Source: Bacteroidota bacterium | GTDB taxonomy: Bacteria; Bacteroidota; Bacteroidia; Chitinophagales; Saprospiraceae | Assembly (NCBI GenBank): GCA_029561355.1 | Contig: JAKQJD010000059.1 | Coordinates: 1 to 32,543, forward strand | Length of the DNA stretch: 32,543 nt | Direction: 5' to 3' | Shown: in pieces, positions 17,001 to 23,682 of the stretch | Layout: each line of letters starts with the position of its first letter | Position numbering within the stretch: position 1 is the stretch's first letter | Position numbers and translations under genes: made by a program | Notes under the pieces: model-generated | Seen by the model: only the letters and a program-made list of their open reading frames with translations | What the model was told of the DNA's origin: nothing | Databases searched by the model: none

Positions 17001-18980
17001 TTCCTGAGTTTCCCCAATGCGCAGGTATGGCAATCGGGCGTTTATTCCGTGTATGTAAATGACGGTATTTGCAAATCCGACACGTCCGCGCCGGTGATTA
17101 TTACAGTGAATGCCATTCCTGCCGCGCCGGTGCTTACCTCCAATTCACCCGTTTGTGAAGGCGATGTACTGCAACTGAATGCCGCTGTGGTGGCCGGAGC
17201 AACGTACAACTGGACAGGTCCTGTCGATTTCACCTCTTCCAACTCGAATCCGACGCGGCAACCCGTCATCCTGAGTTATGCAGGCACTTACAATACTACG
17301 ATTACGGTAAATGGCTGCTCGTCTCCGGCATCTCACATAGAAGTAGAGGTAATAGCCCGGCCGAAAAAACCGGTTATCATTCCCACTGTCACTACCGTAT
17401 GTATTGACCAGCCCGGGGCAACGCTGACGCTAACGCTAACCAACGTAACGCCCGGTTCACAATACGTGTGGCTTAACGAGATCGGCGACACCCTTGCCGG
17501 ACCACTCAGCAGCGTGAGCGTCACGTTTACACACCTGGACACCTTATTTACGGCCGGATCGCACACGTTCCGGGCTGTAGCCTGGAAAAACGGCTGTGAT
17601 TCGGAAGTTTCCAATTCGTTTACCATTTCCTTCGATACCATTCCGAATAATACTGCATTTGCAGGTATGGATGGCCCGATCTGCACAGCCCTGCCTTTCA
17701 ATTTAGGCGCCTCTCCGCCGGCGAGCGGTACCGGTCTGTGGAGCCAGTTGGGTACGCCTGCGGCAACGATCGCCAGCCCCGGAAGCCCCAATTCCACTGT
17801 TACCGGAATGACGCCCGGCAACATGTATCAGTTTATCTGGACGCTTTCCAGCGGCGGGTGTACGAATTATAGCCGCGACACGGTAACGCTGACCGCACAG
17901 GCACTTGAAATTCCCAATGGCGGTCCGGACCTTTATTTTTGCGACACTTCGGGTATTCACCTGAATGCCGTGCAGGGGCAGGTCGTGAGCGGTTTCTGGA
18001 CGCAGCCAAGTTCCCAGGTCGGATTGGGTATAGTAATCAGCAATCCACTGGATCCGAATACGCTTATCACTGGTCTTACACCCGGCAACAAATACTTTTT
18101 TTCGTGGAATATGGGAAATGCCGGATGTGGAAACCTGCTCGATGAGGTAGCCGTTCACACTTACAGCAGGAATACAAATGCGGGCCCCGATCAGTTTCTT
18201 TGCAATAATCAGGATTGTACGTTGCTGGATGCCTCCAATCCGCTGTCATTTGAATTCGGCATCTGGACCAGTCTGACGCCGGGCATAAATATTTCAACAC
18301 CCAGCAGCGATCAAACGACGATTTGCGGCTTGCAGCCCGGACCGAACGTACTGCTCTGGACGATCAACAACGATATCTGCGGCATGAACTCCCACGATAC
18401 TATTGTGGTGAATTTCGAACTATTCCCGACTGCCAATCCGGATGCGCTGGATGTGATTTTTGGCTCTTCCGCAACGGTCAACGTGCTCAGCAACGACGTG
18501 GTACCCAACCAGTACAGCGTGGAAATTACCGTACCGCCTGTACACGGACGTATTACCGACACCGCTGGTCTGGGCATGTATGTGTACCAGCCGAATTCAA
18601 ATTTTTCGGGTACGGATCAGATGGAGTACGAAATCTGCAATTTGAGGTGCCCCGATGCGTGTAGTTACACAACGGTCGTGTTCAACATAGCCGGGCCGGG
18701 AGATTGTTTCCTGCCCAACGTGATCACACCGAACGGAGACGACATGAACGACGCTTTCATTATTCCTGAAACCTGCGTGTCGGGCGAAGGCGGTGTGGAA
18801 GTGGAAGTCACGATTTTTAACCAGTGGGGCGACCAGGTGTTTCATGCCTTGCCTTATCTGAACGACTGGGAAGGTACCTACAACGGAAATCCGTTGCCGG
18901 CAGGTACGTATTTCTATGTGGTGCAATTCAGCGACCCGCTGTACGAAGCGAAAAAAGGATTTTTGATCCTGCAGAAATAA
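11079..18980 (+). CDS. Giant secreted HYR/Ig-domain surface protein with T9SS type B (CHU_C) sorting domain
   Basis: 2633 residues. Residues 1-31 are a signal peptide ending LVAQ. From about 121 to 1420 there are roughly 11 HYR-like modules (DxxxPP start, TDNC, TDxxGN...FTQ), two of which (852-1090 and 1091-1333) hold an inserted domain of about 140 residues. From about 1423 to 2187 there are nine Ig/PKD-like modules with the repeating opening PVCEG...L and GxYxVxVxxxGC. Three NAGPD-type modules follow (2187-2450), then a cadherin-like/Big_9 module (NVLSNDVV...GRITD...YVYQPNSNFSGTDQMEYEIC), and at 2542-2633 the gliding-motility-associated C-terminal domain (FLPNVITPNGDDMNDAF...FNQWGDQVF...GTYFYVVQF). 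The last domain directs export through the type IX secretion system and surface attachment. PorP/SprF and an OmpA protein follow. Likely an adhesin or surface fibre; the ligand is unknown. Confidence 0.93.
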   Translation: MANRLRKTLRAIPFLCGICLSLFPARHLVAQSNYFNVPPLTQPNLSVGANCTATLQGNITPPVVTSTIGATITVSMFDPIGSGYPLNDVWPVGTGIPVVWYVEDDQGHSYSFNYLLVHTVDTTPPVFDLTGVSNPLFLSSVVQVPPLGPLPATDNCTASNNLTQTFTETPRPDTCDAGSFTRTWRVTDQSGNTTTFTQTIQITVDNLSPIIMAPFPANGSSPCEDLPGAYQTWLATQTANFNATDPSGILSLTNNAPVDFPAGCPGPVTVTFVAKDNCLLVTFRTVTFSTSDTEAPQVTTAPKDTVAYCAVNGSQITRLGEWINTRGYSQISDACTGVTFRTEIDGSPVDSAQIVAALLASYANGCNTDTIGSQIFNKVRGLVTVDWYAADACGNETFAGQSTFGVIDTLPPVITGVNVTEECGATAQDNSALQSWINAHGNTTITDECSEISWANFTFVTSTGQSGTGLFNSGPYPQVQAHNCNWWADVTFRAFDGCGNLGLKTLRFQIEDNTDPVIAGFQDTIMLACPNPVPTLSTQFVSDNCDTSLVIGNTIVRSDSLCDGSYTMTVTWSATDDCGNTGIAVQTVLVRDTIAPIFTLVPANKTFRCDTFLLPAVPVMGVDINATDNCSPVTGITTQTVSNQNPDPNTCGYYTYQITRTFTATDECNNTRTATQVISVVDSLGPVFAGYTDTTGVCDVAPVLPIPIATDACSGITATPDTVSVVTTPGLCPNSYTLTITWIARDVCNNSSTFTQNIAISDTVRPVLTNIPPNVTVSCDAIPLAPNVSTFNATDNCDNAVDVTLLETELRNPDPNNCDHWTNYVIRREWTATDNCGNTRKYTQNILIQDNTPPQLVAPAALALPNDPGECGRDFTIPPPVSVFDICTSLPVPVVLRDTVMLVKSAPGLPGETPVDTVVFQWNALNIAPAEPVTGSAALRIYLDNADADLSTETFTILGENNTPLGITTLVTPAQCGSGFTDVTIPAALLNNWLQDGILTLRLAPNNSGGDAVNAVCMGGSFARAQLQYTFADPQVPVALKFSLDASPAQPFPAAAPFFLAPGLHTIVYTATDCAGNEVTASSTVTVSDQEPPVITPPPTQTAYLQAGECETVVTLPFPAISDNCDVSGSLTQASAILPLKFSNDPNAGLIPNMVTLTISGLVPNAVSGGVLKIRHKGDNDQVGEFFKVLDENNVPLPNTSYGTVAGVCTEFHETLITVSAAQINNWAANGTTTIKLVANNEAGTFFEFIGPCGPLMPDQTDGISRIQAVLEYSFAVVTYEIRNSADQLVQTGGLNGGETNVVLSPDTYSVDYLTSDVHGLEGSTTYQLNVLDTIRPTAICQPTTIYVNPSGAPGSNYTLLPSEIDNGSTDNCPGSLIFQLSPNVFTCAQASNNFNVTLTVTDSSGNSASCTTIVRVENALPMPTYSPVCEGGVLQLMANPPAAAPNAFTYLWNGPNGYMSTSQNPIRNPAQLSHEGLYSVKITGLTGCMSTGFVTVDLTNLPNQPMLSVTNSTLCSGDNIVLTTPTYPGGSPLYQWFLGVPGNSVLLATLPLPTFTLSEADSGAYQFYVKVSASGCLSLNSEVLTVIVSPRPTAQLDQEVINVCEGQPIILGTPSTGTGMTYHWTGPGGFEYFVQNPPPILSAAPFNAGTYTLVVTQNGCVSKPATVQVIVRPKPAKPFLSGSNQVCEGANITLLASTPTAAQYVWQAPNQSLTNTTVNSLALPGVMVSDSGAWKVRVVQQGCLSDWSDSLFIRIQQYPDVTGAATLNPICAGGILNLQGNANISNLNWCWTGPSPFISYQQFVTITPAVAGMYKVVGKTSFGCSDSAFVNVQVIQAPVIDTIIYTAPICSDGSTDAVLTPMVSSSNGPFTYEWVGPNGLVISSAQVLVIPDVTTTNNGPYKLTVRDVHGCTSVSKTTTVNVGPPLVIPLLNQHLPVCVGTPVTISVTNAGQYNPSAKFIWVRPNGDTLTTQSFLSFPNAQVWQSGVYSVYVNDGICKSDTSAPVIITVNAIPAAPVLTSNSPVCEGDVLQLNAAVVAGATYNWTGPVDFTSSNSNPTRQPVILSYAGTYNTTITVNGCSSPASHIEVEVIARPKKPVIIPTVTTVCIDQPGATLTLTLTNVTPGSQYVWLNEIGDTLAGPLSSVSVTFTHLDTLFTAGSHTFRAVAWKNGCDSEVSNSFTISFDTIPNNTAFAGMDGPICTALPFNLGASPPASGTGLWSQLGTPAATIASPGSPNSTVTGMTPGNMYQFIWTLSSGGCTNYSRDTVTLTAQALEIPNGGPDLYFCDTSGIHLNAVQGQVVSGFWTQPSSQVGLGIVISNPLDPNTLITGLTPGNKYFFSWNMGNAGCGNLLDEVAVHTYSRNTNAGPDQFLCNNQDCTLLDASNPLSFEFGIWTSLTPGINISTPSSDQTTICGLQPGPNVLLWTINNDICGMNSHDTIVVNFELFPTANPDALDVIFGSSATVNVLSNDVVPNQYSVEITVPPVHGRITDTAGLGMYVYQPNSNFSGTDQMEYEICNLRCPDACSYTTVVFNIAGPGDCFLPNVITPNGDDMNDAFIIPETCVSGEGGVEVEVTIFNQWGDQVFHALPYLNDWEGTYNGNPLPAGTYFYVVQFSDPLYEAKKGFLILQK

Positions 18981-19003
18981 AACAGAACGTTCTCGCTGCT
19001 GCT

Positions 19004-19035
19004 AACCTGTAAGGTTTTAAAAACCTTGAAGGTTT
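19004..19035. repeat. Short imperfect palindrome (aaggtttt / aaaacctt type)
   Basis: aacctgtaaggtttt pairs with aaaaccttgaaggtt with two mismatched positions. It lies 23 bases after the giant gene's stop. Similar AACCTTxxAAGGTT units are familiar between genes of Bacteroidota (recollection). It could attenuate read-through before the PorP gene. Confidence 0.6.
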
Positions 19036-19156
19036 AGTATGCTGAAGTCACGCAAAACGATTAACCAAAACGTAACATATCGATTTTCGGCCGCTTGCAT
19101 GTCGCAGCTGCCGGTCGTTTTCACCGCGGCGATTCCCCCGCTCAACCGCAATTTTA

Positions 19157-20104
19157 ATGAAACAACTATACGTTTTCGTTTCTTTTTTCCTGTTATCTAC
19201 TGGCGTGCAAGCCCAGCAGGACCCGCTGTATACGCAGTTTTTTTTCAATAAAATGGCGTATAACCCCGGTTATGCGGGTAGTTTCGAATCACCCACGCTG
19301 GTGGCCGTTTACCGCAACCAGTGGATGGGCCTGGAAGGCGCTCCCAATACGCAGGTGCTTTCTTACAACCAGCGCATCCTTAACAACCGCGTGGGGCTGG
19401 GCGGAAATCTGAATCGCAGCAGCATCGGCATCACTAACAGCCTGACGCTGGATGTGACCTATGCCTACCGCATTCCGTTTAAAAGAGGAACACTCAGCAT
19501 CGGACTACAACCCAGCGTACGGTATTTCCGCCAGAACTGGGCCGACCCGCGGCTGAGGGCCCTCGACCAGGGTGACCTGTCCATTCCGACCGAACCGAGC
19601 ACCAAATACCTGCCCAACGTGGGTTTCGGCGCTTACTACGCCGGTTATAAATGGTACGCAGGTGTGGCGATTCCGAGGCTGGTGGCCAACAATATCGATT
19701 TTTCCGAATTCGGCGCGGATATTTCGCGCGAAGTGCAACACATCAATGCCATGGGAGGCCTCACGTTTCAGGTGAACGACGACATACAACTGACGCCGCA
19801 GGCGCTGTTGAGATACGCTTTCAATACGCCGTTCGACGCCGACATCAATGTGAGCGTGATGTTGAAAAGAAAATTTTACCTCGGCGCCACTTACAGGGTG
19901 GGTGGAGATACCAACGGCGCCGGTGAAAGCGTTGATGCCTTGCTCGGCGTACAGGCCACGGAAAACCTCTTCATGTGCCTGTCGTACGACATCGGTTTTA
20001 CGCGGTTGCGGAAATTCAACAACGGCTCGGTGGAGGCTACGGTGCGCTGGTATTTCAATCCGCCGGCGGATCTTTTGGACGGAGACATTGAAAAACCATT
20101 GTAA
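19157..20104 (+). CDS. PorP/SprF family type IX secretion system membrane protein
   Basis: 315 residues with signal peptide MKQLYVFVSFFLLSTGVQAQ. The start of the mature protein, QDPLYTQFFFNKMAYNPGYAGSFESPTLVAVYRNQWMGLEGAPNTQVLSYNQRI, is the diagnostic PorP/SprF opening; the rest alternates beta strands and ends in DIGFTRLRKFNNGSVEATVRWYF, typical of an outer-membrane beta-barrel. PorP/SprF paralogues pair with individual large CHU_C-tailed proteins and are needed for their display on the surface (SprF with SprB is the known case). Here it follows the giant protein by 176 bases and precedes the PD40-OmpA gene by 28, so the partner is very likely the upstream product. Confidence 0.93.
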   Translation: MKQLYVFVSFFLLSTGVQAQQDPLYTQFFFNKMAYNPGYAGSFESPTLVAVYRNQWMGLEGAPNTQVLSYNQRILNNRVGLGGNLNRSSIGITNSLTLDVTYAYRIPFKRGTLSIGLQPSVRYFRQNWADPRLRALDQGDLSIPTEPSTKYLPNVGFGAYYAGYKWYAGVAIPRLVANNIDFSEFGADISREVQHINAMGGLTFQVNDDIQLTPQALLRYAFNTPFDADINVSVMLKRKFYLGATYRVGGDTNGAGESVDALLGVQATENLFMCLSYDIGFTRLRKFNNGSVEATVRWYFNPPADLLDGDIEKPL

Positions 20105-20132
20105 TTATTTGAAAATCAATTACCTATAATAA

Positions 20133-22166
20133 ATGTTTCACAAAATAATCGTAAGTTTTTTCCTCCTGCTCTTTTGTTCGCTGACGGTATTCGCCCAGAA
20201 TTCGTCGAAAAGCAAATCCAAGGACCGCTTTCGCGAAAAAGACGACCGCAAGTACCCGGTGCGCATCGAAAACGCCAAGGAACTGAATTCGAAAGGCACG
20301 GATTATGCACCGATGTTTTATGACGGCGGTATCATGTTCGTTTCCGACCGGCCCACCAAGGGAAGTTCCGGGAAATACCACCAGGTGTTTTATTCGCCGT
20401 TCGACGTGATCGGCCTGCCTTCCACACCCGATCTCTTCGAGTTCAACGTGAACAAAAAATCGGAGTTCCACGAGGGGCCTATGACCTTTTCCCGCGATTT
20501 CAAAAAAGCCTACATCACCCGCAACAACAATAAGGACGGCGTGATCAAAGCGGATAAATCGGGCAAAAAATCAGTGCTGAAGATCTATGAAACCAAATTC
20601 GGTTTCCCCGACTGGACGCCGCCTGCGGAACTGGAGTTCAACAGCGACGAGTATTCCTGCAAACACCCCAGCCTGAGTCCCGACGGCACCAAACTGTTTT
20701 TCGCTTCCGATATGCCGGACGGCTACGGCGGCTACGACCTGTACGTGGTGGGTAAAACCACCTATGGCTGGGGCGAGCCGATCAACCTGGGGCCTACGAT
20801 CAATACCGATAAAAACGAGGTATTCCCGTACATGAGCCTCTCGGGTGCGCTGTTTTTCTCTTCCGACGGCCATGCCAACAACCTCGGCGGACTGGACATT
20901 TTCTTTGTCAACAAGCCGCTCACCGACCCTTCGGAGATCGTGAACATGGATACGCCCTTCAACTCCTCGGGCAACGACCACAGTTTCATCATCGACAAGG
21001 ACGGCAAACGCGGCTTTTTCGCCAGCGACCGTGTCGGCGGCTACGGCAAGGAAGACATATACCGCTTCGAAGCAGACAAAGGCCTCGAAGGCACCGGCAA
21101 ACCGGAGGTTAATCCGGTTGCCATTACCGTGCTCGACGCCAAAACGAACCAGCCGATCAAGGGCGCTTCCATTCGTATCCTGCAGCCTTCCGACGACGGT
21201 TTCGTGAGCGGCAGCAAGGATTTTTACACCTTCGACCTCTTGCCGGTACAGGATCAGCCCAATGCCCTGAGCCTTCAACTGGTGCGCAAAGGCGCCGAAA
21301 AACTGGGCGAAGCCGATCTTTTCTCCAACGTGGCCGGGGAAGCCAAAACGGAATTCACCCGATACCGGAGTTATTTGGTGTTCGTGAGTGTGGACGGCTA
21401 CCGTACCAGCGAACGCCTGATTTCGGTAGATACGGAAACCAATATGAGCCTGAGTTTCAAAATGGAGGAGGCGCCGGTGTGTATGCGTTCGGGCGGTATT
21501 ATTTCTACCGTGGAATTCGGAACGCGTATCGCCAATGCCATGATCAAATTCGTGCACAAGGTGTCGGGCTATACCGAAACCGTGCGTACCAACCTCAACG
21601 GCGAATTCGATGCCTGCCTGTCGATGGATGGGGACTACGTTGCTTACGTGCAGCGTGAAGGCTTCCTGAATGAAAATTTCAAAGTAACCGTCGGCAAGGG
21701 GCTCACGCCTTACGAAGAGATCAAAATGCGCGCTGTGCCTGGCACCAACGCCGAGGAAACGATGCCGCTGGCCAATGGCCTGTATGTCGGTTCGGTGCTC
21801 GTAATGGATAAAATTTTCTACGAGTACAACAAGGCCACGCTGAATCAGGGCGCCGTACGTCACCTCGATGCATTGGTGGACCTGATGAAAAAATATCCGG
21901 AAATGGAAGTCGACCTCGTAGCGCATACCGATACGCGGGGCGACAAACGCCTGAACCAGGAACTGACCGACGAACGGGCCAAAAACGCCAAAACGTACAT
22001 GGTGTATAAAGGCGTGGAAGCGCAGCGTATCAATGCCTTCGGCAAAGGGGAAACACAGCCCCGCAACCACTGCACGGAAGGCGTGGAATGCACCGACGAG
22101 GAACACCAGCAGAACAACCGCCTGGAAGTGCTGATCCGGAAACTCGGCAAACCGCTTCGTCCATAG
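20133..22166 (+). CDS. PD40 beta-propeller / OmpA-domain outer-membrane-associated protein (PorE-like)
   Basis: 677 residues with signal peptide MFHKIIVSFFLLLFCSLTVFAQ. Residues about 40-330 hold PD40/WD40-like blades (YAPMFYDGGIMFVSDRP, HPSLSPDGTKLFFASDMPDGYGGYDLYV, VFPYMSLSGALFFSSDGHANNLGGLDIFFV). A carboxypeptidase-regulatory-like region covers about 330-540 in two parts. The C-terminal OmpA domain has IFYEYNKATLNQGAVRHLDALVDLMKKYPEMEVDLVAHTDTRGD and the peptidoglycan-binding NQELTDERAKNAKTYMV...RINAFGKGE. The order PD40, CRD, OmpA is that of PorE in the type IX secretion apparatus. It probably anchors the upstream PorP/SprF or adhesin complex to the cell wall. The 28-base gap to PorP indicates one operon, and a terminator follows. 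Confidence 0.93.
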   Translation: MFHKIIVSFFLLLFCSLTVFAQNSSKSKSKDRFREKDDRKYPVRIENAKELNSKGTDYAPMFYDGGIMFVSDRPTKGSSGKYHQVFYSPFDVIGLPSTPDLFEFNVNKKSEFHEGPMTFSRDFKKAYITRNNNKDGVIKADKSGKKSVLKIYETKFGFPDWTPPAELEFNSDEYSCKHPSLSPDGTKLFFASDMPDGYGGYDLYVVGKTTYGWGEPINLGPTINTDKNEVFPYMSLSGALFFSSDGHANNLGGLDIFFVNKPLTDPSEIVNMDTPFNSSGNDHSFIIDKDGKRGFFASDRVGGYGKEDIYRFEADKGLEGTGKPEVNPVAITVLDAKTNQPIKGASIRILQPSDDGFVSGSKDFYTFDLLPVQDQPNALSLQLVRKGAEKLGEADLFSNVAGEAKTEFTRYRSYLVFVSVDGYRTSERLISVDTETNMSLSFKMEEAPVCMRSGGIISTVEFGTRIANAMIKFVHKVSGYTETVRTNLNGEFDACLSMDGDYVAYVQREGFLNENFKVTVGKGLTPYEEIKMRAVPGTNAEETMPLANGLYVGSVLVMDKIFYEYNKATLNQGAVRHLDALVDLMKKYPEMEVDLVAHTDTRGDKRLNQELTDERAKNAKTYMVYKGVEAQRINAFGKGETQPRNHCTEGVECTDEEHQQNNRLEVLIRKLGKPLRP

Positions 22167-22245
22167 TTTGTATCCTTAACGTATCGTTTAGTCAACCATC
22201 CGTCATAAAACGTTTGTTTTTCAGTTTTAGCAAAATCTGAAGCAG

Positions 22246-22285
22246 CGGCCTGTTCCGAACATGATTTGGAACAGGCCGTATTTTT
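22246..22285 (+). terminator. Rho-independent terminator after the OmpA gene
   Basis: cggcctgttcc (22246-22256) pairs exactly with ggaacaggccg (22268-22278) over an 11-base loop and is followed by tattttt. It closes the adhesin/PorP/OmpA unit. Confidence 0.85.
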
Positions 22286-22380
22286 AATGTTATTACAGAA
22301 GTTTATCGGGCATTTCCCGTTTATAAAGAATGAAGTTTGCGCCCGTGAAAAATGTTCAAAATCGCTTGTTTTATGTATCG

Positions 22381-22388
22381 TACCTTTG
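22381..22388 (+). promoter_or_regulatory. -7 promoter box TACCTTTG for the phosphatase gene
   Basis: TACCTTTGC lies 64 bases ahead of the phosphatase ATG and 95 bases after the preceding terminator, as expected for a new transcription unit. A TTC near 22355 is a poor -33 candidate. Confidence 0.55.
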
Positions 22389-22452
22389 CATGTGACAAAA
22401 CGCTATTTGTGGTGTTTCAATAAGGTTACGATCACTCAACCGGATTGCGCGT

Positions 22453-23619
22453 ATGATCTTGAAAAGTTTAATGCCGGCCTTTTTTCTGGTAATTCCGCTG
22501 TTTCTCACCGCTGGTGGACCTCTTGACGATAATTCCAAAGCAGGTCCTGACGGCCCTTATGTGCTGTACAGGGGGCATAAAATCGTGGTAAAAACGGTCG
22601 AAATGCGCGATACGCAGGCGGTTGTCAAAGTACAGGTGTATGAGAACAAATCCGCCATTCAACTGACGTGCCAGGGCCCCGACCCCGAGGATGTTTTTTC
22701 TTTTCAACTGAAACAGTCTTTTGAAAACGAACCTACCCGCTACGAACTTCCCGCCAGAATGCTGGTCCTTTCCGATATTGAAGGAAATTTCAAAGCTTTC
22801 AAAACCATGTTGCTCGGCGCAAGGGTAATCGATAAAAATTTCAAATGGACTTTCGGTGATGGCCATCTGGTATTGCTGGGCGATTATTTCGACCGCGGAA
22901 CAAACGTTACCGAGTGCCTCTGGCTCATTTACAAACTCGAATCCGAAGCGGCAGCAGCAGGTGGTAAAATTCATTTTATCCTCGGCAACCACGAGGTTCT
23001 CAACCTGCAGGGCACTTCCCAATACGCCCGTAAAAAATACATAGAAAATGCACACGTGCTGGGCGAACCCTATGGACGCCTGTACGACAACAACACCGAA
23101 ATAGGACGCTGGCTGCGCACCAAAAATTCCATCGAACTCGTGGGTGATTACGTGTTCTGCCATGGCGGCATCAGTCCTGAACTGGCCAGTTCCGGCCTTT
23201 CCCTGGAAAACATCAACGACCTGGGCCGGCAGAACCTCGGCAAACGTTTCGAGGAAATAACGAGCCCCGAAGCACAACTCGTTTTCGACCTCAAAAAAGG
23301 TATCTACTGGTACCGGAATGCGGCAAAAAACACGCTCGACATTTCCGAACTGGGAAATATCCTCGATTTTGCCGACGCCAAACGGATGGTGGTCGGACAC
23401 ACGCTTCAGCCCGATATCACGGCCCATTACGGCGGCAAGGTCATCTGTATCGATCTGTATCACGAAGAAAATATGCGCCAGGGTTTTATGAAAACGCTCT
23501 GGATCGAAGACGGCGCCGCTTATACCCTGAGCAGCAAAGGGGAAAAATCTTCCGTTTTTAATGTCACTTTTTATCAAAAATCGGGCACGCCTGTTTCCGC
23601 AGGTACAGGTAAAAATTAA
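22453..23619 (+). CDS. Exported calcineurin-like metallophosphatase
   Basis: 388 residues with an N-terminal signal peptide (MILKSLMPAFFLVIPLFLTAGG). Residues about 30-100 form a small beta-rich domain, then the PPP/calcineurin core starts: LSDIEGN (Asp108, Glu110), LLGDYFDRGTN (Asp144, Asp147, Arg148), FILGNHEVLNLQG (Asn179, His180), VFCHGGIS and VVGHTLQ supply the metal and phosphate ligands. The motif order is that of Shewanella-like PPP phosphatases, which hydrolyse phosphomonoesters using two metals. The first motif has Glu where most of the superfamily has His (DxH), an odd substitution at a metal ligand. Location is periplasmic by inference. The substrate is unknown. It is followed 63 bases later by a thioredoxin-fold gene. 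Confidence 0.9.
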   Translation: MILKSLMPAFFLVIPLFLTAGGPLDDNSKAGPDGPYVLYRGHKIVVKTVEMRDTQAVVKVQVYENKSAIQLTCQGPDPEDVFSFQLKQSFENEPTRYELPARMLVLSDIEGNFKAFKTMLLGARVIDKNFKWTFGDGHLVLLGDYFDRGTNVTECLWLIYKLESEAAAAGGKIHFILGNHEVLNLQGTSQYARKKYIENAHVLGEPYGRLYDNNTEIGRWLRTKNSIELVGDYVFCHGGISPELASSGLSLENINDLGRQNLGKRFEEITSPEAQLVFDLKKGIYWYRNAAKNTLDISELGNILDFADAKRMVVGHTLQPDITAHYGGKVICIDLYHEENMRQGFMKTLWIEDGAAYTLSSKGEKSSVFNVTFYQKSGTPVSAGTGKN

Positions 23620-23624
23620 CTTTG
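23617..23624 (+). promoter_or_regulatory. -7 promoter box TAACTTTG for the thioredoxin-fold gene
   Basis: TAACTTTGC overlaps the phosphatase stop codon and lies 58 bases ahead of the next ATG. It matches TAnnTTTG; no clear -33 element. Confidence 0.45.
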
Positions 23625-23627
23625 CCA

Positions 23628-23676
23628 CTTTAAACAACTTCGCACTTCGCACTGCCGACTTCGCACTTAATTTACT
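23628..23676. repeat. Short-period spacer with cttcgcact units
   Basis: The unit cttcgcact occurs three times between the phosphatase and thioredoxin-fold genes (acttcgcacttcgcactgcc, then gacttcgcactt). It resembles in style, not in sequence, the other short-period spacers of the window. Confidence 0.55.
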
Positions 23677-23682
23677 TTGGTT

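Noticed and set aside
20571..22106. 511-codon open frame on the minus strand
   Set aside because: It is the exact antisense of the PD40-OmpA gene; the translation is His/Phe/Gly-rich without domain character, while the plus-strand protein has clear domains.
22266..22526. 86-codon open frame upstream of the phosphatase
   Set aside because: Starts in the terminator stem, crosses the -7 box and overlaps the phosphatase start in another frame.
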